A stretch of DNA of 64,000 bases, taken from the NCBI GenBank assembly GCA_963921215.1, contig OY992503.1, positions 13,454,001-13,518,000 of the forward strand, read 5' to 3'. The notes under the pieces are model-generated. The model saw only the letters and a list, made by a program, of their open reading frames with translations. It did no database searches and was not told the DNA's origin. How positions within the stretch are numbered: the first letter of the stretch is position 1; the number at the start of each line of letters is the position of its first letter. Positions 29,821 through 42,004 of this stretch are shown here, piece by piece. Both the position numbers and the translations under genes were made by a program. This stretch comes from Scoparia ambigualis (Eukaryota; Arthropoda; Insecta; Lepidoptera; Crambidae).

Positions 29821-30434
29821 TCAAATGGATGTAGGCATAGAGAGAAAAGCAAGTAGAAGGAAAAAATACACTTTCACAAACTGCATTTCGCTAGCAATTC
29901 TTCTATTTACAATGCTGATATCTCCATCCTTACAAAATAATATTAACGTCAATACGACAGCATTAAATTTTAACGACAATAGAGCGCTTTACTTTGATAC
30001 GATTTCTAATATGCAGTATCTTTGAGATGAGTGGAGGCTGGTAGTTTACTACAACCTTTCAGGCTACTGGCAAGCTATATCAGACATAGATACATACGTA
30101 AGACATTTAAAAGGCATGGCTGTAAAATCGAATTCACAATATATGAGCATTACAAATCAACTATCACACGAATTAACTGAGATAGAACATAATAATCGGT
30201 TACTACAAGGTCTTACTCGCAACCGCCAAAAAAGAGGATTAATAAATGGTGTTGGGTATTAGGAGGGTAGTCGGTGCAACAAGTTGAGAATTAATACACT
30301 CTTAGATTTAAATTATTTATTTTAAAATAAATAAATATTAGTTGTTATTTATGACAAAAACTTATTGCTAAAACTGTAACTCACCCGCACAAGTGTTATC
30401 TCCTTAAAAGTGTAACAAATTCAGAAGGTATAAG

Positions 30435-31154
30435 ATGGAGCATGTGCAGCATACTCTTTCAGAACTGATGGAAATGTTTCAGAGCAGGATGTCAGTATTT
30501 GAAGCCGAATTGCAGAAAACTCCGTCCGCAAATACGACAGGTTTGGCCTCAGAATTTGCTTCTTTTAAAAAACTTATATTAGCATCACTGAACGGTCTTC
30601 AATCGCAAATACATGTCCTTGCAAAGACGGTAGATAAGCTCGAAATGCAGGGCCGTAGAAAAATTTTAATGTTTCACGGTGTGCCAGAGCATGCAGACGA
30701 GGACACAGCACAGTTGGTGGTGAAGGTTATCACTGAGAACCTCAAAATGGGTGGCTTTGCACCAAGTAACATCAAGAGGTGCCACAGATTGGGGCGTTCA
30801 GTTGCCACAAGGGATAAACCTCGCCCTATCATAGCAAAATTTCAAGATGTCACTACTCGCGATAAGGTCTGGTTCGGCAAAACTAATTTGAAGGGCACAG
30901 GTACGACGTTATCCGAGTTTTTAACACAGTCCCGGCACAGCGCATTCATGGCGGCGAGAAAGAAATTCGGTGTCAGCAAGTGTTGGACTTCGGAGGGCGT
31001 CATACATATCCTCGGTCCAAACAACACTCGTACTCGTGTAACAAGCATCGCGGAGGTTCATTCGTTGGAGATCGGGTCTACAAGGTCGGCGCCGGCGACA
31101 GTCATTTCAAAGACTGCTCCGAAGACAAGGCGGGCTGCAGCCGCCAAGAAGTGA
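30435..31154 (+). CDS. LINE-E ORF1, L1-ORF1-like RNA-binding protein, 239 aa
   Basis: N-terminal helical/coiled-coil region (VQHTLSELMEMFQSRMSVFE), a segment RRKILMFHGVPEHADED typical of the RRM-like part of LINE ORF1 proteins, then IKRCHRLGRSV and a C-terminal domain (SGTTLSEFLT-like; KFGVSKCWTSEGVIHI). It ends in a basic tail (KTRRAAAAKK). Expected to trimerise and coat the element RNA in the cytoplasmic RNP. Related to the LINE-F ORF1 at 36879, which shares HRLG, a LKG(T/S) block and W-T-x-G-x-(I/V)H. Confidence 0.85.
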   Translation: MEHVQHTLSELMEMFQSRMSVFEAELQKTPSANTTGLASEFASFKKLILASLNGLQSQIHVLAKTVDKLEMQGRRKILMFHGVPEHADEDTAQLVVKVITENLKMGGFAPSNIKRCHRLGRSVATRDKPRPIIAKFQDVTTRDKVWFGKTNLKGTGTTLSEFLTQSRHSAFMAARKKFGVSKCWTSEGVIHILGPNNTRTRVTSIAEVHSLEIGSTRSAPATVISKTAPKTRRAAAAKK

Positions 31155-31740
31155 TTGGTTCACAGACGAAGTCAATAGCAAGCCGGTTGTTGTTTCTCTT
31201 CGGCGTGCATCGAAGTTCTGCTACCTTTTAATTTTTATTTTATTAATTATTTTGATTGTACCGTACTGTTCGTTTAGTTTTGTTTACGTATTTTTAATCG
31301 TCTGTCATACTCATGTCTTAATGTCACCTTGTCACGAATGTCAATAGTCAAGTCAATTGTCAAAATTATTCTGCACATAGAACTTTTAGAGTAGGCTAAG
31401 GAACCGTAGCTCATACAGCCATGTAATATTTTTGTTTTATTTATTCTTGTAAAATAATATAATTGTAACTTTTAAATGTTTATTAGGTAATTGTTAATTT
31501 TTAGCCGGCTGTGTTCCGTTTTACTTATTTATTTCTATTTTCATTTAATTTTTTTTGTTTTTGTTAAGTTTTCGGTTGTGTACCCGTGTTGTACATGTTT
31601 TTGTTACATGTGTAAAGTTTAATTTATTAAGCGCTAGCGGGTGGTTAGTATGGTGTTATTTTATTTATATTTGTATATATTTTAGTTTGTTATTATTATT
31701 ATTTTTATTTTATTTTATAAATTATTTATATTATTTTATC

Positions 31741-34692
31741 ATGCCTTTCTCGAAAGGAAATAGTGATTCTGATAGTTTTGTCTCGGCAAGTGGTAGTGAT
31801 AGTGATAATGACAGTTTTGTCAGTATTCCTTCTCTCTCTGACTCTCTTATCTCATGTTTCTCCGATGTATCCAAGAACTTTAACGTAGTTCACATAAATG
31901 CCCAAAGTATTCCGGCTCATTTTTCTGATATGCTGGCCAGTTTTGACTGTAAGAATATTCATGCTATCCTCGTCTCTGAGTCTTGGCTCAAACCATGTCT
32001 CCCTTCCACTTCCTACTCTTTGCCGGGCTTTAATCTAATAAGAAATGATCGCACGGTTGGCGGTGGCGGTGGTGTAGCCATATACCTTCGTACACAAATT
32101 CCTTTCACAGTAGTGGATATGTCACCGCAGCCGCCGCCGTCAAACAGCGGCGAGCATATCTTCTTGGAGGTTAGCCTGCGACACTCAAAAGTACTGCTCG
32201 GTGTATTCTACTGTCCCTCTTCTCGAATCAACTTCTTTTCTTCCCTTGAATACAAGTTAGAACTTCTCTGTCCTTCTTACAGTCATACTATTTTAATGGG
32301 AGATTTCAACACCTGTCTTCTTAAAAACGACTCCCGTTCGGCAAATTTTCGTTCCCTCCTTCTGTCTAGCAACTTATATCTACCGCCGTTAAATGCGACT
32401 CATAATTTTCCTAATTGTTCACCCTCCCTTCTTGACCTTATTATTGTCTCTTCTTCTCAACATATCGCCAAACATGGGCAATTCTCAGCTGAAGCCTTCT
32501 CTTACCATGACCTGATTTACGTCTCGTTTAAATCTCGTCCTCCTAAGGCTAAGCCCAAAATTCTTCTGCAGCGCAATTTTAGTGGCATTAATCTTGAAAG
32601 TATTTGTGAGGATGCTGCTAGTATGGACTGGTCCCATGTCCTGAACTGCGACTCAATCGACAGGAAATTAGAACTTTTTGTCTCAACCCTGGTCAAGCTG
32701 TACGATGTTCATGCTCCAGTGCGTCCTGTCAAAATGAAACATCGTCCATCTCCATGGCTCACGGAAAACATTAAGACGATATGTGAACGCAAAAATGCCG
32801 CTAAATGTAGGTATAAGTGTAAGCCTACCCCATGGAACTGGGAGAAATACGTGAAAGCTCGCAATCACTGCAATAAGGTGTGTAGAAATGCACAACGCCA
32901 ATATATCCACAACTCTGTTGAAAACGAAGATCCAGCGAAAGTTTGGAAATTCCTAAGATCCCTGGGCATTGGGAAACAACGTCAGACTTCTTCTTTTAAA
33001 GATCTAGACATAAATCTCCTGAACAAACACTTCTGTGCTTCTCATCACTTCGATTCAACGAGAAAAGTTGATACTCTAAATTTTCTTTCATCTCTCCCAC
33101 GCCCATACTACTCGTCATTTTCTTTCCGTCAATTCACCGACTGTGATGTTAAGAAGAGCATTATGTCAATAACCTCTAGTGCTGTTGGCAATGACTGTGT
33201 CAGTCGCAAAATGATCTTGCTTATACTTGACGAAATCCTTCCCATCATCTCCCATATCCTTAACTACTCCATTGATTCAGGTGTCTTTCCATGTGCTTGG
33301 AAAGATGCTCAAGTCACTCCACTTCCCAAAAACTCTAAACCGTCATCCTTCTCGGACTATAGGCCAATATCCATTCTACCATTCCTTTCGAAAATTCTGG
33401 AACGCCTTGTCCATACCCAATTATCCACCTTCCTCCTTAAAAACCGACTCCTCAATCCATACCAATCAGGGTTTCGTACAGGCCACAGTACCACCACAGC
33501 ACTAGTGAATGTCACTGACGATATCAGATCAGGCATGGAAAAAGGTGAAGTATCAGTTCTTGTCTTGCTAGATTTTAGCAATGCTTTTAACTCTGTCGAC
33601 TATGATGTACTGCTTGGCATACTCCGCTCTATTAACATATCTCCAGCGGTGATTGACTGGTTTCATAGTTACCTGTCTGGACGCCGGCAGCGGATTCGCC
33701 TTGAGGATTCCTTGTCCACTTGGTGTGACATTTCTGCTGGGGTGCCGCAGGGTGGCGTTTTATCTCCTTTACTTTTCGCTATTTTTATCAATTCCATTTC
33801 CTCTCAATTAGCCTCGTCCTACCACCTTTATGCAGATGATTTGCAAATTTACACTAAAACTACAGTTGACCAGCTTCCTCAGGCCATTATCATCATTAAC
33901 AACGACTTGAGCATGATTTGCGAGTGGAGTAGATCATATGGTTTGAGAGTAAATCCCTCGAAGACACAAATCATCGTCATAGGCAGTTCCACAATGACAA
34001 ACAGAATTGATTGGTCGCATTTACCTGCAATTACTTTTGATGGCGTCTCTTTATCTCCTAGCGACCGTGTTAAAAACCTGGGCGTGGTGCTTGACAAAAA
34101 TTTAACTTGGGGACCGCAGCTACAACAGGTGAGTCGGAAAATGTTTGCCACAGCCGGATCCTTAAAACGTTTACGCAATTTTCTCCCTATGGCCACTAAA
34201 ACTGCGCTAGCACAATCTCTTCTTCTACCCGTCTTGGACTATGCCGACGTCAGCTATCTAGACCTCACTGAAGAGCAACTGAATAAGCTTGAGCGTCTTC
34301 AGAACTTTAGCATTAGATTCATATTTGGACTACGCAAATATGATCATGTATCCGAATTTCGTACTAAGCTCAAGTGGTTGCCAATTCGCCTTCGCCGGAA
34401 TTTACATATTGTCTCCCTGCTTTACAGTATTCTGTTCAATCCCTTTTCGCCACCTTACCTCAAGGAACGCTTTAACTTCCTTAATGACACGCATTATCGT
34501 GTATTGAGATCGTCGGAGAACTTGAGTTTGGCGATACCAATGCACTCCACTAGATTTTTTGATAAGTCTTTTACTGTTCAAGCTGCCCGTCTGTGGAATG
34601 CATTGCCGACAGAAATAAAGCATGCACAATCTTTGGACAGCTTTAAACGACATGTTAGAGAGCACTATCTGTCACTGTCGATGTCTCTATGA
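31741..34692 (+). CDS. LINE-E ORF2, endonuclease + reverse transcriptase, 983 aa
   Basis: Start taken at ATG 31741, because the upstream in-frame codons are U-rich leader. Apurinic-type endonuclease: HINAQS (Asn53), SESWLK (Glu80), GDFN (187-190), YHD (about 255-257). Reverse transcriptase: YRPISILPFLSKILERLV, YQSGFRTGHSTTTAL, LLDFSNAFNSVD, GVPQGGVLSPLLF and YADD (697-700). The C-terminal region ends RLWNALPTEIKHAQSLDSF. All catalytic signatures are present and the frame is open throughout, so the protein could be active. Confidence 0.93.
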   Translation: MPFSKGNSDSDSFVSASGSDSDNDSFVSIPSLSDSLISCFSDVSKNFNVVHINAQSIPAHFSDMLASFDCKNIHAILVSESWLKPCLPSTSYSLPGFNLIRNDRTVGGGGGVAIYLRTQIPFTVVDMSPQPPPSNSGEHIFLEVSLRHSKVLLGVFYCPSSRINFFSSLEYKLELLCPSYSHTILMGDFNTCLLKNDSRSANFRSLLLSSNLYLPPLNATHNFPNCSPSLLDLIIVSSSQHIAKHGQFSAEAFSYHDLIYVSFKSRPPKAKPKILLQRNFSGINLESICEDAASMDWSHVLNCDSIDRKLELFVSTLVKLYDVHAPVRPVKMKHRPSPWLTENIKTICERKNAAKCRYKCKPTPWNWEKYVKARNHCNKVCRNAQRQYIHNSVENEDPAKVWKFLRSLGIGKQRQTSSFKDLDINLLNKHFCASHHFDSTRKVDTLNFLSSLPRPYYSSFSFRQFTDCDVKKSIMSITSSAVGNDCVSRKMILLILDEILPIISHILNYSIDSGVFPCAWKDAQVTPLPKNSKPSSFSDYRPISILPFLSKILERLVHTQLSTFLLKNRLLNPYQSGFRTGHSTTTALVNVTDDIRSGMEKGEVSVLVLLDFSNAFNSVDYDVLLGILRSINISPAVIDWFHSYLSGRRQRIRLEDSLSTWCDISAGVPQGGVLSPLLFAIFINSISSQLASSYHLYADDLQIYTKTTVDQLPQAIIIINNDLSMICEWSRSYGLRVNPSKTQIIVIGSSTMTNRIDWSHLPAITFDGVSLSPSDRVKNLGVVLDKNLTWGPQLQQVSRKMFATAGSLKRLRNFLPMATKTALAQSLLLPVLDYADVSYLDLTEEQLNKLERLQNFSIRFIFGLRKYDHVSEFRTKLKWLPIRLRRNLHIVSLLYSILFNPFSPPYLKERFNFLNDTHYRVLRSSENLSLAIPMHSTRFFDKSFTVQAARLWNALPTEIKHAQSLDSFKRHVREHYLSLSMSL

Positions 34693-36878
34693 TTAATTTA
34701 CCTATTAATTTATTTCCTTTTTTTATTTGTCTTTTCCTAAGATAGAGAAAGTTTTGTATTTATTTATGTAGTTATGTATTATTTTATATAAGTATGTAAA
34801 TATGTATATGTGTATTATGATTATATGAGTAAGTATATGTATAATTTATGTATAAGTTTGTACATAAGTATGAATAATATAATACTTTTACTTATATAAA
34901 ACACCATGACTGCCCTATCAATTTTATTAACTATTTCTTCTATCCAGTCCAACATGGTTGCCTGGAAGAAATTGCTTTTTAGCGATAAGGCCGCCAATTG
35001 TATGTACTATGTGTTTGTGTTTTTATATGTTTCTGTGGTGTACAATAAAGCATATTTTATCTTTATCTTATCTTTATCTTGGGTCCGTGGCTAACTACTT
35101 ATTCGGTGTCTTAGATGACAATAACTTCGCTCTGCAATACGCCAAAGATATTGAAAAGATTAGCCACAACGAAAACCATCTCAAACAACTAATTAAAAAT
35201 CAGACAGTAATAATCGAAGCAGAATACAACATAATACAGCGCAACGAACAAATAATGAGCAAACAGTTTTCACAAATTTATAGCCTGTTTAAAAAAATAT
35301 CTACAGATTTAAATCAATTACGTAATGACGTCGACAACGGTCTCTACATTACGTCATCAGCTTTAACGGCGAGTATTATACTTGAAGATTTGAAACGCAT
35401 GCAGTCGTCTCTTATAGATACGGACACAGACATCACTCATGGCCGCATCGATACGCACCTGTTTTCAAGCGAGCAATTACAGCAACAAATTAATTTTATA
35501 TTAGGTCACCTACATGATGATTTAAAGGTGCCCGTAAAGACCGAAAATATTCGAGATCTATATAAGCTACTTAAGGTGTTCGCAAAAGTATACAAGTACT
35601 ACCTCATCATAGAAATAAAGGTCCCACTCGTCAACAACGACATATACGAGTTCGATCAAATTATTACCATTCCACGTAATAAAGCAGGAATATCTTACCT
35701 ATCTGTACCTACCTTCCCTTACCTAGCCTTTAATTTAAAAAAGGACGCAGTTATATTTTTAACTGACAACGACCTACAAGCTTGTCTTCATGCATCTGAA
35801 GAAAAAATCTTATGTACCTTAGATAAACCTACCTACGATCTTAATCTTAAACAAAACATATGCGATCTAAATTTAATAAATGCGGGAACGAAAACATCGC
35901 CCTGCACTTACGAGCAAACGCCTTGTAACAATAGGTGGATCAAGTTACACAGACAGAATGTCTGGATGTATTCGTGTTGCAATGAATGCAGCGTTCGCAC
36001 TTTCTGTCTTAGCGGTATGTCAGTCAGTACTCTAAAGGACAATGGCCTACTTAATATAGGCCAAGGTTGCACTCTTAAGGCAGATTCATTTACGATTTAC
36101 GCTCACAACGACTTTGTAAAAAGGGTAAACATGCAACCAGATATTGAAGCCTCAAAGATATCCATCTTAAATACCCTCATCAACACTTCTGCGGCAGCTT
36201 ACGATTTTACTACAGAGAACCACCAGCAAGATAACCATCAGATAATGGATGAGATAAGCACCTTAAAGAGAGAATCAACATCAGATCTCAGCATTCACGA
36301 CATCCATCAGTACTCAATCAGCTACCTCATAGTTGCGATTCTACTATTAATCGTAATTATATCAGTAGTTCTTCGAGTAAGAAGGAAAAGGTGTCGGCAA
36401 GCAAGAATTTCGAGATACCCAGCAGCAGCAGCTCCCGGGGGGGAGACCCCGGTTAACGTCGGTCTACCGTGTGTGCCTAGTGAGCATCAAGTGCAACCCG
36501 AGTGTAGTGAATTGCGTAAATCCGTGAGCATGGGCGTTCTAAGTGTAAACAAAGGCACGGCGCCTCCTAAGCCCCCGCGATCAGTATCGATTTCCATTCC
36601 GTGTAAATCTCTTGGTGAAGTAGTCACACCGACCGCAAATCAGTAGGTAGTAATCACGGCGGTAGTAGTAAAATTAACAACATCATCTCCACTAATTTAT
36701 TTAATTTAAAAATATAAAGAAACTGTTTCGGTGAGTGTAATTGTGTTTAATCACTTCATTAATAGTAAAATATCATTAAGTATTAAAGGCATCACTGTCT
36801 GATGTGTATATAGCATTGTATTTGCACTGACCTACCGTTACGCTTCTATCTGCAAGTTTGACACACAAAGAAGTTACA

Positions 36879-37643
36879 ATGACTGAGGCTGCGGCTGTCC
36901 TTAATACTCAGATGTCACTGGAGAAGAAACTAATGCAGAGGATGGATGACTTTGAGGCGCAGCTGAAAGCTCCTTCTCCAAAACAGGACATAGCTGGGCT
37001 CTTCGCAGAGTTCATGAAGTTTAAGAGCTTAGTCTGGGACATTCTATCCAATCTTAGGCAGCAAATCGATGGGCTGTTGCGGTCTACTGAGTCAGCGGAA
37101 CTAAGACACAGAAGGAAGTTTCAATTTCTAAGCGGTGTTCCTGAGAAGGCCGATGAAGACTTGCGGGCAACAGCAGTATCCTTATTAAGCAGGCACCTTG
37201 GCATGAAAGAACTCTCAAGCAACTCAATAAAGGATTGCCACCGGCTAGGGCCATTCAATAACGGCCGTGTTCGTCCCTTGGTCATTCGCTTCACCGATAC
37301 AGGTATGCGCCGTAGCGTCTGGAGAAACAAGACGAAGTTAAAGGGCTCTAATTTGGTCCTGGCCGAATTCCTTACAAGGACTCGTCAGGCCCTCTTTCAG
37401 GCTGCTCGGAGACACTTTGGCATGACCAACGTATGGACGTTGGACGGGAGCGTACATGTAAAGGCTCCAGATGGGTCACGGCAGCGTATTACATCTGTCG
37501 AGGACTTAAATAGCCTGATTGCACTTCATCCAGGGTCCGTCAGCAGCGTGGAGGAGAGTGCAGCTAAAAAGTCGGCGCCCGGTTCATCAAAGGCAGTTAT
37601 GGCTTCGACAAGATCTAGGCGCACTGTTAAAAGCTCCAAGTAA
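36879..37643 (+). CDS. LINE-F ORF1, L1-ORF1-like, 254 aa
   Basis: N-terminal coiled coil (LNTQMSLEKKLMQRMDDFEA), FLSGVPEKADEDLRA, IKDCHRLGPF, then a block with VLAEFLTRTRQALFQAARRH and WTLDGSVHVKAP, and a basic tail (ASTRSRRTVKSSK). Intact. The ATG at 36879 is chosen because the residues before it are not conserved with LINE-E. Confidence 0.83.
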   Translation: MTEAAAVLNTQMSLEKKLMQRMDDFEAQLKAPSPKQDIAGLFAEFMKFKSLVWDILSNLRQQIDGLLRSTESAELRHRRKFQFLSGVPEKADEDLRATAVSLLSRHLGMKELSSNSIKDCHRLGPFNNGRVRPLVIRFTDTGMRRSVWRNKTKLKGSNLVLAEFLTRTRQALFQAARRHFGMTNVWTLDGSVHVKAPDGSRQRITSVEDLNSLIALHPGSVSSVEESAAKKSAPGSSKAVMASTRSRRTVKSSK

Positions 37644-38364
37644 CCTCGAGCACCTCGATCGCTATTGTAATAATTGTGATTCTATGTTGCATTAATGCAG
37701 TAGCCTTTGATTAAATTTAATGGTCAAAGTGTGTAGTGTGGTCCTTGGCTTAGCGATTCGATTATTTAGTATTGCTGCTATGATAAGTTATTAATTTTGA
37801 GCCCACAATAATTTAATAGATATAGATAGGTACCCACTTTTCTATTTGTCTTTAAACTGCTTGGGCGGGTAAAACTGATTTTATTCATTTTTTTGTCACA
37901 CGGTTTAGCTTTTTCACATTTTGTTTGTTTTGTTTACCTGTCAGTCAGATTTTCGTGTTGTTGATAAGTGTCAATGTCATGTCAACATGCTAGACCAAGG
38001 AGTTAGATTCTTACAGCCAGTTTAACCTTATTTATTTAAAGTGCAGTCTAAGTACTGTAACTGAATTAGCGCCTTGGCACCACCTTTTTTGAATTTTTTG
38101 CTAAAGACTAAACTTAGCTTACTTTTAATTTTGCTGTGCTGTAAATAGTCTGTTTTTTAAACGTTTTAAAAAAAAAATGTTTTTAACATTAATCGATAAG
38201 CTTTGTTTATAAGTTTTTTTTTTGTAAACCTTTCGGCCGGTAGGAAGTGCTAGATACGTTATAGTTTTTTAGCAAGAGTAGTATTTTAATGATTTGTTCT
38301 ACATTATTTATTTTGTTTTGTATTTTACATTTATTTTATATTTTTATTTTTATTTATTGCTCTG

Positions 38365-41276
38365 ATGATGTCTGATGATGACAGTTTTATGTCAGTTAGT
38401 GACTCTGACTTGTCTTTCCATTCGCCCGATCAAAGTCTTTATGACAATTCTACCTTGAATAGTTTGTTGAGGAAAGAGTTCTATAACTTAGGAGACAGTT
38501 TTAATGTCTGCCACATTAATGCTCAAAGCATACCGTCGCATTACTCTGAACTATTAGACACTTTTAGTTCTGACTGTGTACATGCGGTCCTGGTGTCTGA
38601 GAGCTGGCTTAAGCCAAATTTATGTTCCGCGTCATTTAGTGTTCCGGGGTATGAGCTTATCCGTAATGACCGTGTCGGTAAAGGTGGTGGAGGAGTTGCT
38701 ATTTATCTATCTAACAACATTCCTTTTAAATTTCTTGCCTCATCTTCTTCTCGCCATGGCTGTATGGAATTCTTACTTTTAGAAATTACTTTAAAAGCTA
38801 CAAAGGTCGTTCTTGGCGTTATATACTGCCCACCTTTTATTGATTACATTTCTGACTTAGAATCCTTATTAGACTCGATTGGCACGGATTACACTCATCA
38901 TGTAATCATGGGTGATTTTAACACTGACCTGTTGAGGAATTACGATCGGTGGTGCATTCAGCTAACCTTACTTTTATGCCTCTTGATGCCACTCATCACA
39001 ATATAACCACACCGGATACGCGAATCTACCACATAATAACATCCTCTCAAGACAATACCATCAAGTATGGTCAGCTGCCTGCTCCTGGCTTCTCCAGACA
39101 CGATTTACTATTTCTTGGGTATAAGGCTAAGCCTCCAAAATCAAAGCCTGCAGTGGTCCGAATTCGTATGTTTGCAAAAATGGACGTAGAGAAGCTTAGG
39201 GACGACGCACAGTCTATTGATTGGTCGCCCGTCTTTAACGCCACCACTGTTGATGATATGGTTTCAGCTTTTAATGTTATCATCAAAAAACTTTTTGATA
39301 ACCACGCACCGCTGAAGGACGTGCACTTGAAACGACCCCCTGCGCCCTGGATAACACCTTTAGTGCGTATCGCAATGAGAAGGCGTAACAAAGCATTTCA
39401 AACATTTAAAAAGTGCCGAACCGATTCTAACTGGGACGCCTTCAAAACTGCTAGAAATCGCTGCAATCAGATGGTGAGGTCCGCTAAACGTCGCTATATT
39501 CATTCCCATATTTTTGATTCGACCCCTGCCCATACTTGGAAATTTCTCCGTACCCTTGGTATTGGTAAAGCCCAGACTCAGCAAAAAACTTTTTTTCCCC
39601 TAAATGATTTAAACAAGCATTTCACTTCCGTTAATGTTCTCCCTTCTTCAATTAAAAACGCCACTATTTCCGCTTTATCTTCTGCGTCTAATCCTGCTGA
39701 CCCTCAATTTTGTTTCACCACTGTCACCGAGGATGAGATTCGCAAAACTATCTTCGCTATTAAGTCTAGGGCTGTGGGATGTGATGATATCAGTCGTACT
39801 ATGGTGGTGCATGTATTGGAGAGTGTCCTTCCCGTTATCACCCATATGTTAAATTACTCCCTCTCCAGTGGCATATTTCCTGCTTGTTGGCGTAAAGCTT
39901 ACACAATTCCTCTCCCAAAAACCTCAAATCCCAACACCTTAACTCAATTTAGACCAATATCCATCCTGCCCTTCCTCTCCAAAATCTTAGAAGCTGTCGT
40001 ACACAAACAGCTGTCCTCCTTCATATATGTTAATAATCATCTCTGCTCGTATCAATCTGGGTTCAGGCCCGGACATAGTACTACCACAGCCCTACTCAAA
40101 GTGGCGGAGGACATTCGCGACGGGATGGAGGAGTCTCGATTGACGGTATTGGTTTTAATTGACTTCTCTAACGCCTTCAATGCTGTTGATCACGACATCC
40201 TCCTCGCCATCACTTCAAAATTGGGATTCTCAGCCTCGGTGCTAGATTGGTTTTCTTCTTATCTTCGTGGACGCCAACAGGCCGTCCGTGTGGACAAATC
40301 TCTCTCCGACTGGTGTGACCTGGTCGCTGGCGTTCCACAAGGCGGTATTCTTTCTCCTCTACTCTTCTCTATTTTTATTAACTCTATAACATCCCATCTA
40401 AGGTGCTCTTACCATCTGTATGCAGACGACCTACAGCTCTATGTTCAGGGGGATGTCACTAACTTGAACCAAGTCATTGCGCGGCTGAACCTCGACCTTG
40501 ACAATATTTGTAAATGGTCTTCTAATTTTGGTATCGATGTGAACCCAAACAAGTGTCAGGCGATCATCATTGGAAGTTCTCGTCAATTATGTAAATTGGA
40601 CAATGCGGCGACTGCTCCCTTATGGTATGGTGGAAACGTCATACCATTTCAGCCAGAGGTCAAGAACTTGGGACTTTTCATAGATGGCTCCATGAAGTGG
40701 CATAAACAGATTGGTGAAATCTCTCGCCGTGTCATTGGTACTCTACGATCCCTTTACAGATTTAAAAACTTTCTCCCGTCCTGTACCAAGATCATGTTAG
40801 CTCAAGCTCTCGTGCTGCCTGCCATTGATTATGCAGATGTTTGTTTATCTGATGCCAATCAAGACCTCATTAACAAATTAGAACGTCTCCTAAACAGCTG
40901 CATTAGATTTATCTATGGTCTTCGTAAGTATGATCACATCTCCAGTTACCGGAAACAGCTGAAATGGCTTCCCATCCGCGAACGTAGAAACCATAGACTG
41001 GTCTGTATGCTGTTCAATATTCTTTTTGATCCACGCACTCCACATTACCTTAAGTCTAAATTTCAATTCCTAGGGTCTTCTCACTCACTCAATCTTCGTT
41101 CTTCCAATAACCTTCTTTTAGAAACTCCTCTACATCATTCCAACTTCGTTTCCGACTCCTTCACCGTTACCGCAATTCGTCTTTGGAACGCTCTTCCCCT
41201 CAAGATTCGCCAAGCTCACAACATACAATCTTTTAAGCGAATGACTCGCGAGCATTATTTTAACCTTAGTCTATAA
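38365..41276 (+). pseudogene. LINE-F ORF2, endonuclease + reverse transcriptase with one frameshift
   Basis: 38365-39006 carries CHINAQSI, SESWLK and MGDFNTDLL. The frame then shifts near 38945-38955, within the endonuclease, where a small deletion relative to LINE-E is visible, and resumes in 38949-41276. The remainder is complete: YHxI block, FRPISILPFLSKILEAVV, YQSGFRPGHSTTTALL, LIDFSNAFNAVDHD, GVPQGGILSPLLF, YHLYADDLQLY and a C-terminal RLWNALPLKIRQAHNIQSF. A single lesion suggests recent death. Confidence 0.88.
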
Positions 41277-41789
41277 CATCATCAGCGCCCATATGATTTG
41301 TGTAGTTTATGTAGTATATTATCTATAATTATATTATGTGTAGTTATGTTATATAAATATATATATTTAGTAGGTATCTTTTTTTGCGCCGTCTATCTTC
41401 TTTTTCTAACTCTTTTTACTGGTTGACTGGTAGAGAATGTTTTTAGCATTAAGTCCGCCATTTGTACTTGATTTTGTGCAATAAAGTATAAATAAATAAA
41501 TAAATAAATCATAATAATATTATGTGAAACTTACTTTGAACTTTTCTTATTACTTTACGTTACGTTAAGAATAATTAATTTTGTACTTATTAATTTTTAA
41601 GTGAACTCTACTTGTTACTTATTATTATTTTTAGCAATAATTTATTTACTTTTATTATTAAAATTCAATTCGTAAGCTTTTACAGTTATTGTTTTCACCT
41701 AGCGTAGCTTTAAATAGTAGCTTACTTGTATTATTGCTAGTTACTTAACATTACTTTAATTACTGTATGTTCTTCTCTGGTTGGCAAGA

Positions 41790-42004
41790 TGTACGGGCTA
41801 GCCGCACATATTTATCTTGACCTAGATTTAATAAGCTAGTCTAAGCATTACTTCGCTAATTACCTTTTAATTGTGCAATTTGGTGGAAGCAATAAATTCA
41901 GTGTATATTCTTCACTCGTCGGGTTTGGTTGTTTTAGCTGTCTTCGGAGTCACCACCCTTCAGCATCCCTTAGCGTTTATTAGTGTGTGGTTATTACCAT
42001 TGCA
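41790..42004 (+). repeat. BEL LTR, 215 bp (3-prime LTR of the plus copy)
   Basis: Begins TGTACGGGCTAGCC and ends CCATTGCA, with AATAAA in the middle. Opposite in orientation to the LTR at 49481-49695. I count eight mismatches between the two over 215 nt, about 4 percent. Confidence 0.9.

Larger units (their letters stand above)
30257..35078 (+). mobile_element. LINE-E, full-length CR1/L2-like, 4.8 kb, both ORFs open
   Basis: Inserted in BEL env with target duplication TTGGG(T) (30252-30256 and 35079-35083). The empty site is seen in the minus BEL copy near 43678. Layout: 178-bp leader, ORF1, 586-bp spacer, ORF2, 3-prime UTR with AATAAA (near 35045), then a TTATC-repeat tail. No stops or frameshifts in either ORF, so it is a young copy. 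Confidence 0.93.
29825..36646 (+). pseudogene. BEL env-like gene, plus copy, interrupted by LINE-E
   Basis: Retrovirus-like envelope glycoprotein of the type related to baculovirus F proteins, in two blocks (29825-30256 and 35079-36646). Visible features: an N-terminal hydrophobic signal/anchor (ISLAILLFTMLI), a furin-type site NRQKR followed by a glycine-rich hydrophobic start of a fusion segment, a Cys-rich ectodomain (CNECSVRTFC), a C-terminal membrane anchor (SYLIVAILLLIVIISVVL) with a basic cytoplasmic tail, and Pro-rich motifs. It is broken by one TGA stop (near 30024) and by a 4.8-kb LINE insertion just after the cleavage site. The final stop codon, TAG, is at the LINE-F junction. Confidence 0.85.
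36643..41505 (+). mobile_element. LINE-F, full-length, second CR1/L2-like family
   Basis: Inserted at the end of BEL env with target duplication AAATCA (36637-36642 and 41506-41511). The empty site is visible in the minus BEL copy at about 42115-42125. Same gene order as LINE-E but a different family: divergent ORFs, and a TAAA-repeat tail instead of TTATC. One frameshift in ORF2. Confidence 0.92.
29308..42004 (+). mobile_element. BEL/Pao env-bearing element, plus copy, 5-prime deleted, split by two LINEs
   Basis: Surviving pieces: 29308-30256 (integrase C-terminus and env start), 35079-36642 (rest of env) and 41506-42004 (3-prime UTR and 3-prime LTR at 41790-42004). LINE-E and LINE-F occupy the gaps. 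The 5-prime LTR, gag, protease, reverse transcriptase and most of the integrase are gone: homology with the minus copy starts abruptly at TCACTTATGAGG (29308). The integrase has TGG-to-TAG and env has CGA-to-TGA nonsense changes, so it is dead. Confidence 0.88.
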
